A stretch of DNA of 64,000 bases from Brachionus plicatilis (Eukaryota > Rotifera > Eurotatoria > Ploima > Brachionidae). Under the pieces are notes generated by a model. It made no database searches. It was not told the origin of the DNA and was given only the letters and a program-made list of their open reading frames with translations. The DNA lies in assembly GCA_010279815.1 (NCBI GenBank), contig QEOQ01000640.1:392282-456281 (forward strand), given 5' to 3'. This document shows, one piece after another, positions 47,101 through 55,259 of the stretch (its first letter is position 1; every line of letters starts with the position of its first letter). The translations under genes and the position numbers were made by a program.

Positions 47101-50100
47101 AAATTTATACGAATTTATATTATTTGTTTGTTGAAATTTATCTATTCAAGATATCTACCTTTAATCTCACTAAAAACCCATAAAGTACAAATTCAATTTA
47201 TGTAGCACCAAGACAGACCAAAGTTAATATTTCAAAAAAACTATCATTTAAAATAGTTTTAAATAATTGAAATTAATTAAAAAATTTTGTCAAACCAATT
47301 TAATTTTCAAAAAAATAAAATTTTTAAATTCTGCTTAATTTTTAAGAACAAATTTTACAAATCAAATCCGCAATTCAAATTTGAAATCTAATTTTGACCA
47401 ATAATTTTTTTTTTTTGAAAACTTTTCTGATAGTCCCTAATTGTAATCTATCTCTGGTGTTCATTAAGAATCGATTACTAAAGCTTAATATTTTGAATAA
47501 AATAAAAATACTTAATATCTTATCAATTTTTCAAAAATTGATAATTTTTTTTAAATTATTTTTGTTTAAGATTATAATCTTTAATCTATTAATTAAAAAA
47601 TTACCCAGATTGACAAATTTTTTGAACGAATCGTAGTATTCAGCTAAATTGTTCGTGATCATGTCGACAAGGGAATACTCTTTTTGTAGTTTAGTGATAA
47701 TTTCAGGCCTTGTGTAGCTGATATTATTTTGTATTTGGGACGAAAGATTAATTTGACTGTTGCCAAACATTCCGCTGCTATTCGAACTATTAACTGAGTA
47801 GCTTACATATTTATTAGGTGGATATGTTCCAGTGATAAGCTCTGAATACTGCTGCAAAATCTCCCGAATTTGTCTCAGACTAACAATTACCCACTTGTTC
47901 TCTTTGAGCTGATCGATGCATTTTTCCAAGTACTTTAATTTTTGAGCTTCCTTGTCAGACGAGCAACTATAGTCCAATATTTTGACATGTGCCGACACAG
48001 CTTGGTCAATAATTTCGGTCGGTGCGTCTTCGCTGTGAGACAAGTTCCACAGCAAGTCCAAAACTTTGTTGGCCATGACACCCTCTTTATCGTCCTCGGA
48101 CAGCGATCTGATCAAGTCGAGCAATTTTTCGCGCTGCTTTCTGGTCGCATTTGTCCAGCTTTTTTGAAAGCAACTAAACAAATGATCTAACTGTTCGGGT
48201 GAAAAGTCCCACGCTAATTTGCTCAACAAATCATGCACATTTTTCTCTATGGCGTCATGTTTGCCAAGCTGTGACTCCCAGATTTTGTCCAAATCTTTCA
48301 AAGTAAGCGCCTTTTCTTTGATTAAAAAGCGCAAAATTTTTTCCAATTTTTCCACATATTGCGGTTGATGCATGCAGTCCCGCAAAACAATGTCCAACAC
48401 ATCGTTTTCCTGGATCCATGTGGCCATTCTTTCAGAAGTTAGCCACTCTTCTTCATGTCCTTCCAAGCGACTTGAACAAGACGAGCTGGACACTGATGAA
48501 GTTCCCATTTGAATGTTGTACGTAATGTTGGATATTACTTTATTTACTTCGTTTAGGGCGTTCATTTTTCCATTAAATGAAGCGAATTTTAGAATTCGAA
48601 GAATGGTTTTTAGGCGAAGTATTTCCAAATTTCGGCACAAATCTTGCTGGTCTTTGACTCTGGTCGCCAAAAGCTTAAGCCATTTTATCACTGATGAAAT
48701 CGAGTCATTTTTATTTTCCGATTTACACTCTTTAGCTATGTCCTCATCACTTAATTTCTCAAAAAATTTCGGCACTATGTCAATTATTGGCAAAAAGTAT
48801 TTTCTAATTGTGTACGGAGTGAGAAATTCATAGCACAAACCAAATGGTCTTAAGAAAAAAAATTTTTTTTTTTAAATAAATAATTGTTTAGTTTTTAATT
48901 TTTTTTATTAAATTTTTCTTACTTTAACAATGCTGCAATAACCTGAATGCTCAATTTGGTGTTATTAGTAAATCGTTCCAAAAGTAAATCGAACCCATTC
49001 AATTCTCCAAAATAATTTAGAAAATCAACCAGCCAACCCTAGATAATTAGAATTTTGAAAAAATTAAATTTTTCAATTTTTTATTTTATTAAAATTTTAC
49101 ACATGGCGATTTGGCAAAGGATTTTGCATAAGTAGTGATCGTGGTTACTGTGTTTGCTGTATCTCCGATCGTGCTGTATTTTTTGGCATCTTTTTTTGAT
49201 TTTGATTGTCGTGTTTGGCTATTTTGATCTAGCTCGGGCTCTTGAAGTGACACAGAATTTGAATTTTTTATAAAATCACTAATTTCTTTTTGTTTCCTCA
49301 ATTGTAGACTTTCATTATCTTCATCAAAATCGACTAGATTATTTTTATTCCTTCGAATGCCCATTGAATTGGGACTGTCTATGTCCACATTGGTTTTATC
49401 ATCATCAATGTCGCTGTCATACGGCGAATAGACACTGGAGTTGTCGTTTTTGGCTTTTATTTGGTCAATTATTTCGTCTAGTTCTTCGTTCTCGGGACTT
49501 TGTGGTGTATCGTTTTCCAGGTCCTTTTCAAGCTCGTTCAAATCGATTTCTTCGTCATCGCCATCCTCTGCCTCAATTTGGTCCTCATCTTCTACATCAG
49601 CATCGGCATTTACGTCGCCATCTTCTTCCTCTTCTGACTTTTCATCTAATTTTGACTCTGAATCCTAAATTTTTCAAAGATTACATTTTTTTACAATTTT
49701 TGATCAAAAAAATTTTTAAAAAGTTAAATTTTTTTATTTTAATAAAGTTTAAAAAAGAAATTATTAATTAATTTTTTTTCACTTACATCGCCAAAATCGT
49801 CCTTTATCATCGATTGAATTAGCTTTTCTTGCTGGCTGTTGGAAATTTTCTCCGAATTCAAGTCCCTTTGGTTGGCTTCGTCGATAAAATCGTCTTGATC
49901 GGCCTTGGGTGATTCATTTTGGCCAGAAAATGTAATAACTCGTTTAGGCTTTTTTAAAAATCTCTTTTGACTCGATTTGGATTCTTCCGGTTGTGGAAGA
50001 ATATTACGAGTAAAATTTACTTTAACATTCAATTCAGGCGACCGAATCGAATTTATTTTGTGATATCTGAAAAAAAAAAATTCTTTTAGGCATTCAAATA

Positions 50101-50618
50101 GCTTGGCCTAGTCTTACTTGCACTGGGGATTAAAAATTAGGGCTAACAAGTCTAAAAGAGGAAACCAATCTTCCAACAGTTTTAATGAGCACAATTCGAT
50201 TGCTTTTAAAGTATTGTTGTAAATGTGTTTCTAGAGAAAAAATGACTTGAAAAAAAATTTGGTTAAGATTGGAAAAAGTTACATAAATGTCGTATTTCCA
50301 AGTGGTGACAGCGTCATCAGTAAAAATTCGAACAAACGAGATTGTGAGACCGTCGCGGAAAAATCTTTGACAGGGTTCGCTTTGAGTGTCTAGTCTTAAG
50401 CGGCACAGATTAATTGCGGCATCCAGCAAATTCTCAAGCTCGCTCTTTGGCATCACAGGAACAATCCATCTGGGCCTGGCCAGCATTTCGTCCAGTTTTT
50501 GCAGCTCATCTAGCGGAAACAAAGCTTTTTCAGCTTCCTCTTGGGTCTGCTTAGTTTTGTTCAAGTCTTGCTCATTTTGGGTACAATCAAGCGATTGATT
50601 TGTGTTTACATTGGACAT
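31973..50618 (-). CDS. USP9X: USP9X/fat facets orthologue, ubiquitin carboxyl-terminal hydrolase, complete 14-exon gene
   Basis: A cysteine protease that removes ubiquitin from proteins, acting in endocytic, Notch, polarity and TGF-beta contexts in animals. Fourteen exons with GT-AG borders join in phase to 2,938 codons including the stop (human about 2,570 residues): 50283-50618, 50118-50230, 49787-50066, 49101-49664, 48923-49038, 47605-48848, 46062-46155, 45664-46006, 45280-45614, 39754-43354, 39584-39675, 33627-33768, 32162-33574 and 31973-32113. Order: helical-repeat N-terminus, ubiquitin-like segment about 1,145-1,230, USP domain about 1,865-2,270, helical C-terminus, acidic tail. Catalytic Cys is C1879 (GATCYMNS), His H2179 (GGHYY), acidic residue near D2216-2217; zinc CxxC pairs are at 2024/2027 and 2071/2074. 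Extra size comes mainly from an acidic insert at about 157-430. Start: ATG at 50,618; the frame is open further up but composition becomes intergenic. Confidence 0.95.
32162..33574 (-). CDS. USP9X: USP9X exon 13 (residues 2421-2891)
   Basis: Acceptor ATCAAAG, donor GTAAAT, phase 0. Begins [10 protein letters not shown] (not at an internal Met) and contains [46 protein letters not shown] and the [18 protein letters not shown] tail segment, all clear USP9X C-terminal blocks. Confidence 0.95.
33627..33768 (-). CDS. USP9X: USP9X exon 12 (residues 2373-2420)
   Basis: Acceptor TTAAAG, donor GTAAAT, phase 0. Encodes [12 protein letters not shown]...[11 protein letters not shown]...LLDCPSNE, matching human RGSASDWYDALC...LLECPSAE. 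This confirms that the 5,815-bp gap to exon 11 is an intron of the same gene. Confidence 0.9.
33769..35357. other. USP9X intron 11 (3' part) and upstream region of the nested homeobox gene
   Basis: AT-rich. A fragment of the dispersed repeat lies at about 34,957-35,010 (GAGCTCCCTCAGATTA). At 35,189-35,203 is TGATTGATTGATTAA, which contains overlapping PBC-type TGATTGAT sites 155 bp upstream of the homeobox ATG; autoregulation is conceivable but unproven. Confidence 0.4.
35358..36053 (+). CDS. Divergent TALE homeodomain protein, single exon, nested in a USP9X intron
   Basis: A 231-residue nuclear transcription factor. Residues 1-110 are Y/S/N/Q-rich and low-complexity, like a disordered activation region. 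A homeodomain covers about 131-193 with the three-residue loop extension Pro-Tyr-Pro at 159-161. Helix 3 reads [16 protein letters not shown]: Trp183 and Phe184 (W48, F49), Asn186 (N51) and Arg190 (R55) are present, and position 50 is Ser185. A basic stretch (KPKRIRR) and a short helical tail follow. The GITV-x-QV segment is PBC-like, but no PBC-A/B domain precedes it. Ser at position 50 is unusual in animal TALE classes (PBC Gly, MEIS/TGIF Ile, IRX Ala). A spiralian-specific TALE (SPILE-like) is possible. AATAAA at 36,131-36,136 is a fitting poly(A) signal. It runs antisense to its host gene. Confidence 0.9.
   Translation: MNQATSPINQSFSEEINQGYSYYTQGTSWYDYTANNSQYSNQLSSPSVTTSSPQSFNSYYSPQHSCYTYYSNYYPNSSYYNNFYTNPFSYTTSDNSLTNESSSFSSNSESLKVSSLESNFENNFSPEKNVAKRSLRKQLLPDSAVDIMNEWFDDHFNNPYPTMEEKEKMAKQGGITVKQVTAWFSNRRNRSQNTKPKRIRRAIEQEMNTMINEFAYNPNKTEIIQKLKTLF
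36140..37232. other. USP9X intron 11, AT-rich part
   Basis: No gene or element recognised between the homeobox poly(A) site and the coding-like block at 37,233. Confidence 0.4.
37233..37490 (-). other. Coding-like open stretch inside USP9X intron 11
   Basis: 85 sense codons open on the minus strand between stops, without an early ATG. The central part (about 37,336-37,455) reads [20 protein letters not shown] followed by a Trp/Cys-containing stretch, less AT-driven than its surroundings. It is not conserved in USP9X at this place: exons 11 and 12 join perfectly without it. It may be a transposon fragment or a cryptic exon. No domain recognised. Confidence 0.25.
37640..38200 (+). repeat. Dispersed repeat copy, split by a MITE
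   Basis: The best copy of the family: TTTATTTATTTATTTGTTTT, CCGAGCTAAAGCTCCTTCAG (palindromic GAGCTAAAGCTC inside), an AAATAAAATG-rich middle, then after the MITE (37,833-38,112) AGTTCAAGTTTCAGG, AAGAAGAAATAGTAAGG and TAGCAATTACACAATGGAG. The MITE interrupts it, so the repeat is older. Confidence 0.65.
37833..38112. mobile_element. 280-bp Tc1/mariner-class MITE with TA target duplication
   Basis: The left end CCGTATTACCTCAAATAGAA and the inverted right end CCGTATTTCCTCAAATAAAA match at most positions, flanked by TA at 37,831-37,832 and 38,113-38,114. Internal words (TATTTGAG and its complement) repeat in both arms. No coding capacity. It is nested in the dispersed repeat. Confidence 0.75.
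38351..38918. mobile_element. 568-bp near-perfect palindromic mariner-type MITE
   Basis: Starts CAGTGGTGATTT and ends AAATCACCACTG, flanked by TA at 38,349-38,350 and 38,919-38,920, the Tc1/mariner signature. The two halves are nearly exact reverse complements around a centre near 38,635 and share TTTTACG/CGTAAAA words. It lies in an intron, so the USP9X pre-mRNA (and any transcript across it) could form a very long hairpin. Confidence 0.85.
38921..39583. other. USP9X intron 11, 5' end
   Basis: Contains the inverted repeat copy at 39,168-39,292; otherwise AT-rich without recognisable features. Confidence 0.4.
39168..39292 (-). repeat. Dispersed repeat copy, inverted and truncated
   Basis: The reverse complement of the first part of the 37,640 copy: TTCTGAAGGAGCTCTAGCTC, GGTACAGAAAACAAATAAAT and the ATTTTATTTTTATTTTA middle. 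The two copies face each other 1.3 kb apart in the same intron. Confidence 0.65.
39584..39675 (-). CDS. USP9X: USP9X exon 11 (residues 2343-2373)
   Basis: Acceptor GTTTTAG, donor GTAAGT, phase 2. Encodes [21 protein letters not shown], aligning with human [20 protein letters not shown]. It borders the 5.8-kb intron that contains the homeobox gene. Confidence 0.87.
39754..43354 (-). CDS. USP9X: USP9X exon 10 (residues 1142-2342), ubiquitin-like and catalytic USP domain
   Basis: A 3.6-kb exon with acceptor TTTCAG and donor GTAATT. It carries the ubiquitin-like segment, a helical region with a Ser/Asp-rich loop, and the whole USP fold: the Cys box [31 protein letters not shown], zinc CQGC and CEKC pairs, [15 protein letters not shown] and the His box [13 protein letters not shown], then [15 protein letters not shown]. 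All catalytic residues are present. It is the least AT-rich stretch in the window, which makes many long antisense frames (39766-43234) that are only shadows. Confidence 0.97.
43355..45279. other. USP9X intron 9 (1.9 kb)
   Basis: AT-rich intron. The only structure seen is a hairpin at 44,139-44,176 with 16-bp arms (TCTTCTGGTGAGAAAA and near-complement) and a 4-base loop. No nested gene or element recognised. Confidence 0.5.
45280..45614 (-). CDS. USP9X: USP9X exon 9 (residues 1031-1142)
   Basis: Acceptor TCAAAG, 49-bp intron before it, donor GTAACA, phase 2. Encodes [13 protein letters not shown] and [10 protein letters not shown], matching the human segment before the ubiquitin-like domain. 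Confidence 0.92.
45664..46006 (-). CDS. USP9X: USP9X exon 8 (residues 916-1030)
   Basis: Acceptor AAATAG, donor GTAAAT, phase 0. Encodes [30 protein letters not shown] and [11 protein letters not shown], all diagnostic USP9X segments. Confidence 0.93.
46062..46155 (-). CDS. USP9X: USP9X exon 7 (residues 885-916)
   Basis: A small exon; acceptor TTTAAG, donor GTAAGA, phase 2 out. Encodes ...[13 protein letters not shown], matching human HVQEVQERLNFLR. Confidence 0.87.
46156..47604. other. USP9X intron 6 (1.4 kb) with a solo LTR
   Basis: An AT-rich intron whose distinct insert is the LTR at 46,544-46,756. The plus frame at 47394-47636 is AT-driven and not called. Confidence 0.5.
46544..46756 (+). 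mobile_element. Solo LTR (213 bp) with 4-bp target duplication
   Basis: Begins TGTAATA and ends TATTACA (TG...CA with a 7-bp terminal inverted repeat), flanked by TAAG at 46,540-46,543 and 46,757-46,760. In order: two stem-loops (46,569-46,599 with CTCGACGAAT/ATTCGTCGAG arms; 46,611-46,634 with GAGAGTGT/ACACTCTC arms), a TATA box TATAAAA (46,637-46,643), two AATAAA signals (46,661-46,666 and 46,678-46,683) and a less AT-rich 3' part. This is the U3-R-U5 layout of an LTR read on the plus strand, antisense to USP9X. No internal region or second LTR is present, so it is a solo LTR. A 4-bp duplication fits some Ty3/gypsy lineages. Confidence 0.8.
47605..48848 (-). CDS. USP9X: USP9X exon 6 (residues 470-885)
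   Basis: Acceptor CTTAAG; begins [11 protein letters not shown]. Contains the highly conserved [32 protein letters not shown] and [12 protein letters not shown] blocks. Donor GTAATT, phase 1, followed by a 1,449-bp intron holding a solo LTR. Confidence 0.95.
48923..49038 (-). CDS. USP9X: USP9X exon 5 (residues 432-470)
   Basis: Acceptor ATCTAG, donor GTAAGA. Encodes [16 protein letters not shown]...IQVIAALLK, matching the human KGWLVDLLNKFGTLNGF...IIAALIK segment closely. Ends in phase 2. Confidence 0.9.
49101..49664 (-). CDS. USP9X: USP9X exon 4 (residues 244-431), acidic low-complexity insert
   Basis: 188 codons, strongly D/E-rich at first, then polar (N, S, Q, K), ending KSPC just before the conserved GWLVD of exon 5. 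Acceptor ATTTAG, donor GTAAAA, phase 0. Human USP9X has only about 35 residues for exons 3-4 at this place, so the insert is lineage-specific. Confidence 0.82.
49787..50066 (-). CDS. USP9X: USP9X exon 3 (residues 150-243), start of acidic insert
   Basis: Acceptor TTTCAG, donor GTAAGT. After KYHKIN (human FHIYN position) the sequence becomes a charged, disordered D/E/K/S/Q-rich segment without a human counterpart. Confidence 0.82.
50118..50230 (-). CDS. USP9X: USP9X exon 2 (residues 113-150)
   Basis: Acceptor CTCTAG, donor GTAAGA, 52-bp intron before it. Encodes the conserved [19 protein letters not shown] block. Ends in phase 2. Confidence 0.88.
50283..50618 (-). CDS. USP9X: USP9X exon 1 (residues 1-112)
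   Basis: Starts MSNVNTNQ and contains the conserved [11 protein letters not shown] and [13 protein letters not shown] segments typical of USP9X N-termini. Donor GTAACT at 50,282, phase 0. The frame is open upstream to 50,795, but that part is F/Y/L/N-rich and likely 5' UTR. Confidence 0.88.
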
Positions 50619-52149
50619 TATTTTAAAACTTTTAAAATAAAAATTTAAATTTAAATAGAGGAAATTATAGAAATTTAGAACGAAAAATAGAATTAAATAG
50701 ATTTCAAAAGAGTAAGATGATGAATGGTGATTTTTGATTTTGAAATTTGTGTATAATTTAACATAGCTGATGCTTAAGAGCTTTATAATGTTCATTTTTG
50801 AATTTTTCTCAAAAATTTATAATTTAAATATAATCGGGCTCAAATTACTGTGGGTGTTCGATTGGATAAAGCTAATATGTGTATTATATACGTTGATTTT
50901 TTGGAACATTTTCTCTATCACGTCTTTTTTTATTCAAGATTTGAAAATTATTTTTAAATAAATTAAAAATAAATTAATAAAATAATAATAATTAAATTTT
51001 TTTCTTTCCATATATTAGTATTTGGATATTATCACAACAGTAGCATACAGCAGCATACAACGAAATCAGCATCGATAGGCAGAAATATGCAAAAATAAAA
51101 CACAAAACCAAATGCAAAGAATAAATGATCAAAATAATTTCATGAATATTTTTTTAAAAATCAGCAAATTATGAACAAAAAACAAAAATAAATTGTCACG
51201 GAATTAATTTTTAATGAGCATTAGATTTAGAGAATTTCTAACAATTTCTTTGTAGTCTTGATTTAAAGATAAATTGAATCTTAAATTATTGCATTTTTAG
51301 ACATAAATATCAATTTTTTGTTTTTAGTTTAGTCTTTATTTCAACTATTTTGTGCATGAAGTAAAAGTTTAAAATGCAAACATTTTGAATATATAAATAA
51401 TATAAATGTCGCTTTTCAACTTCAATTATAATTTTTTATAAATATCAAACTTTTTTTCCCAATATATTTGTTTACATTTAAAATAATTATTTTTTTTTCG
51501 AGCCTGAAAATTTTAGTTTTTATAAAAAAAAGATATTTAAATTTTTAATTGAATTTAAATTCTGATTTTTTTTTAATCAATTAAAATTAAGTTGGGTTAG
51601 TAATGTCTTTAATTTTTTGAAAGTGGAATCTCGGAAAAATGTATAAATTTTGTCATAAATTCATATTTATTTCTTTTATTTTGTTCAAATCCATTCATCT
51701 ATTAATTCAACCAAAAATATAATGTGACTTAGAACTAAATAAAAACTAACAAAAGACTTTTTTTCATTTAGAAGAACCACCAAAACTAAGGTCTTAATAT
51801 CAAAGAAAAATTTTTGTTAATACAAAAAGTAAAAAAAATTGAATTCCAGCTGAATTTTGATTTTAGACGGCGTTGTTCATAATATAAATATATTAATTTT
51901 TTAATTCAATATTATTATTTTCAAAATCAAGCCCTAATGAATAGTTTTATTATTTATTAAAGCCATCAAAGCCTACGGTGTGTCAAAATTTATTAATTTT
52001 CAAATTTAAGAATGTTCAAAAAAATTAAAAAAATAGCTTTTTTATGAATTCAAATACTAAAAATTGCTTTTTTAATGCAATTTTTTTTTTATAAAATAAT
52101 TACATTGCTCTTATAAAAAGTTCAGAATTCATAAAAATTAGGAAATATC
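50619..52149. other. USP9X upstream region
   Basis: Promoter and 5' UTR of USP9X are expected here but no element is certain. A less AT-rich patch at 51,020-51,120 (CAGTAGCATACAGCAGCATA) could be an untranslated exon or a regulatory block. The rest is AT-rich. Confidence 0.35.
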
Positions 52150-52314
52150 ATGCCTTTAGTAGAAGAAAACTACGGACAATACCAAAATCTTTATGAAAAA
52201 AGAAATGATATTAAAGATGAAATCTTACTTAAGATAATTAATATAAATTTAAACATTTATTTGAACTTTATAGAGTTAACCTACTGTATTTTGAAAAAGC
52301 TAAGAAACGACTGA
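52150..52314 (+). other. 54-residue ORF with protein-like N-terminal half
   Basis: From an ATG at 52,150 the first 28 codons read MPLVEENYGQYQNLYEKRND and on, charged and unlike local chance frames; the second half is I/L/N-rich. No homologue recognised, no Kozak or splice support. It sits between USP9X and the Tc1 relic and may be transposon debris. Confidence 0.2.
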
Positions 52315-52508
52315 TACTTTTGAATTGTAATAGAATGAGATAGGATTACCATTTTTTGTCGGCTAAATTCTTTATTCAATTAGATCAAAATAAAAAAATT
52401 GGACTGAAATGAAATTCCATTTATTTGTTATTTTAACTAGAAAAAGACAATTCAAATTGCATAATTTTTTTAATTGTGAAAAAATTAAGAAACGAATTGA
52501 AAATGCTT

Positions 52509-53398
52509 CTAATAACGTGTTAAACTGCCTTTAATTTTCAAACATTCACTAATTCTTTTTGGCATTGAGGCTACTAAGTTCTCTAAAATTGATTTTGGTA
52601 TATTATTCGGAATACTTGGGACGATTTCCTTCAGCTCATCCAATGACCTTGGCTCTTGTTTTGCAATCACTTTATTGAGACAACTCCATAAATTTTCAAT
52701 GCAATTCAGGTCTGGGCTGTACCCAGGCCAATATAAGACTTGTCTCGCTGTAATATTAAGGCCTCTTCTTCTCTCAACATATCCATTGATGGAAGAAAGG
52801 TATTTCCTAAAATATCAACATATCTGTGAGAATTAAACCTTCCGTCAAATATAGAAAAAAATCCTAGACGAAAGTAGCTCATACAGCGCCAAATTCCAAA
52901 AGAATCAATTCTTGCTTTGTCATTTTAATAATGCAATCTTCATTATACTTCTCTGATGGCATCCTTCTTATCTAAATTCGATTTTTTCTATTTTCTTCTT
53001 CAATGTTCATTTCTTTACTGAACATTATTTATCTCCATTCAGTCTTATCCATGATTTTACATTGAGACAATAATTTTTTCTAGCTTTTATTGAGATTTTG
53101 TTAATCTTGGTTTTCGAACCGAATACTTTCATTTGAGTTTTCTTTCTAATAATCTTCGTCTAACCAGAGAATCTGATACTTTTCTGCCATTTGACAGTTT
53201 CGAGTAATGAGCTAAAATATGTGATGGCGAAGCTCTATTTTTTTTTACCAAACGGACTAATTGGCGATCATCTATAATAGTAGAAATCTTAGGTCTTCCA
53301 GATCTTGGACGATCGTCACATGAATTTGTTTGATTATAACGATCAATAATAGTCTTAATGCATGATTTGGGCCCTTCTAGATCATTTCCTATGCTCAT
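52509..53398 (-). pseudogene. Tc1-like transposase relic
   Basis: On the minus strand the first 89 codons from 53,398 read as a Tc1 N-terminal bipartite DNA-binding domain with the linker PRSGRPKIST (GRPR-type hook) and a second helix-turn-helix ending SLVRRRLLERKLK. Further down, after many stops and frameshifts, the C-terminal DDE box is legible as VLYWPGYSPDLNCIENLWSC, with the final Glu kept. The frame ends SLTRY before a TAG at 52,511-52,509. Terminal inverted repeats are not recognisable. A dead element. Confidence 0.8.
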
Positions 53399-53471
53399 CT
53401 AGCTCAAAGTAAAGTAAAAGATGGAGCTATCGAAGGTGTATCATTCACTCCTAATTTTAATTTTTAATTTC

Positions 53472-53603
53472 AAATAAAACAAAAGCTACTTGGTTAAGCA
53501 TGGATAGAGTTGGCGAATCGGATACAATGGCAAGAGATATTAAGACCGATCCATGCTATGTTGTAAATCAAAGCTTAAAGATGGATGAAATGCAATTTTT
53601 GAA
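53472..53603 (+). pseudogene. Coding-like fragment cut by a MULE-type element
   Basis: A plus frame reads ...MDRVGESDTMARDIKTDPCY, VVNQSLKMDEMQF up to the element border at 53,603. Beyond the right duplication (from 54,274) a protein-like frame continues as HSLNSRMGKIQLQSNDKKKK then AK and a stop, though one base out of phase. Together they look like one C-terminus interrupted by the insertion. The family is unknown, and it may itself be transposon-derived. Confidence 0.35.
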
Positions 53604-54273
53604 GGGTCTACCTTTTCAACACAAAAAATAACCATTCAATACAATTTCAAAACGCTCAGCACAAAATGATTTCTTCTCAACACTAAAATTAAAATTTGAA
53701 AAAAATACTTTTAGCACAAAAATTAAATATAAAATAAAGCATTCAACACAAAAATTAATGGCTTGTTGGGAAAATTTTTTAAAAATTATTTCAAGATCTT
53801 ATTTATTCAAGAGCTGTTACAAGTTGAGCTTAACAGTAAGAAATGTTCTTGCAAGTTTTTCACTAAATTAGGATATAGTGCACATTTATTGTCATTAAAA
53901 GAACTGTTTAAAAAAAAGGACCAATTTGTCAATAAACCTAAAAGAGGTAGAGCAAAAAATGCGGAAAAATGGTTTTCTAGAGAATAATTTTTTTTTTATT
54001 TCTTTTCTTTGAGCTTTGAAATTTACTTTATTTATCTAAGTTCCACTTATAAATATCATTAAATAAAATTTAAAATTAAAAAAAAATTATTTTATTATAA
54101 TTATTTTTGTGTTGAAAAAAAATTTACTTTAAGAATTATTTTCGAACACAATTTTTTTGTGTTAAATGTTTTTTTTTTAAATAAAATTTTTTGTGCTGAG
54201 AAGAAATCGAATTGTGTTGAATGTTTTTTTCATTGTGCTAATCAGAAATTGATTGTGCCGAAATAATATTCCC
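53604..54273. mobile_element. 670-bp MULE-type element with SWIM zinc-finger remnant
   Basis: Starts GGG and ends CCC, flanked by 9-bp target duplications ATTTTTGAA (53,595-53,603) and ATTTTTAAA (54,274-54,282, one mismatch). About 160 bp at each end are imperfect inverted repeats made of AACACAAAA-like words with a conserved GATTTCTTCTC at similar distance from each end. Long TIRs and a 9-bp duplication are Mutator-like hallmarks, and the internal frame supports this. Confidence 0.7.
53763..53987 (+). pseudogene. SWIM zinc-finger C-terminal fragment of a MULE transposase
   Basis: Inside the element above, a 74-codon frame contains CSCKFFTKLGYSAHLLSLKE, which follows the SWIM pattern C-x-C-x(n)-C-x-H except that the third Cys is Ser (an AGT codon, one base from TGT). 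A basic tail PKRGRAKNAEKWFSRE ends at a stop. SWIM domains sit at the C-terminus of MULE transposases. The catalytic domain is missing, so this is an internally deleted, non-autonomous derivative. Confidence 0.5.
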
Positions 54274-54639
54274 ATTTTTAAACACTCACTGAACAGCCGA
54301 ATGGGTAAGATACAGTTACAAAGCAACGACAAAAAAAAGAAGGCTAAATAACTAAAAGACTTATATCTGACCATTATTGTAAAAAGAAATTGTAAATACT
54401 TGAGCCAGCTTCTTGTGAATAGGTTGTCCGTCTCATTTTTAATTTAAAAATAATAAATAAAGAATTATAATAATTTTAAATTTTTATTTCAAAAAAAACT
54501 TTAATAATAACAAACATAACAATAAAAAATTATTCTTAATCGGAAAAAAAAATTGTTTCAGAATATTCCGGGAGTCCCATTTGATTTTCCGGAAAATTGC
54601 TGGTGTTTAATTTAAATTAAAATTTTCCAGGTGTTGCTT

Positions 54640-55258
54640 TTTCTTCTCTAATGACCAAGGGTTCTTCTTCGTCTGAACAAAAATTTAATTTTTTTCATTA
54701 TGTCTTCTGTTTCTTTTTTTTTATTTTCCACTTGCTCAATCATATCCATAAAATTCTCCAATTCAACATTTGATCCAATTAATTTAGCTGCCAGCATCCT
54801 GGAAAAGTCTTACCATAAATTTGATGTTTTCCCAAACAAATTAGCATATTCAATTGAATCCATGTTGTTTACATAAAATCTACGCTTGAATTCTGGTTTA
54901 CGTTTTATTGTATCTATTAGGAAGTCATAGTCGTTTTCCTCGTTTGAGTTGAAAGACATGGAAAATCTTTCGATTTTTAATTTAAGGATATTTAGCTTTG
55001 TCCCAGATAATTTCTCTTTAATCTGACATCAAGTGTCATTTAACGTAATCTTTTTAGGTACGCTCATCCTTTTGGGCCTACGCTGCAACATTAAACTTGA
55101 TGATGTCTTCTTTGACCAATTGGGAGCTTAGCCATACATGCTTAGGACCAAAGCTCAGGGCATGAATTTCGCACATTTTGTCCTTGAAAGGATCAGCTTT
55201 TCCAGCAAAAATAAAGGCATATCCACAATTAGTTGTGTGTCCATTTAATTCCACCTTT
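54640..55258 (-). pseudogene. Transposase-like pseudogene, family not recognised
   Basis: On the minus strand 55,254-55,078 gives about 58 codons (GYAFIFAGKADPFKDKMCEI, HALSFGPKHVWLSSQL, KEDIIKFNV). After a one-base shift, 55,077-54,650 gives a single frame of about 140 codons with only a few stops: RPKRMSVPKKITLND, SFNSNEENDYDFLIDTIKRK, FYVNNMDSIEYANLFGKTSN, LAAKLIGSNVELENFMDMIE. Composition is plainly protein-like. Neighbours are all transposon relics, so a DNA-transposon protein is likely, but I do not recognise the family. Confidence 0.5.
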
Positions 55259-55259
55259 T

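Noticed and set aside
47942..48833. Plus-strand ORFs over USP9X exon 6, and those at 49364-49771 and 50386-50598
   Set aside because: Antisense shadows of USP9X exons 6, 4 and 1.
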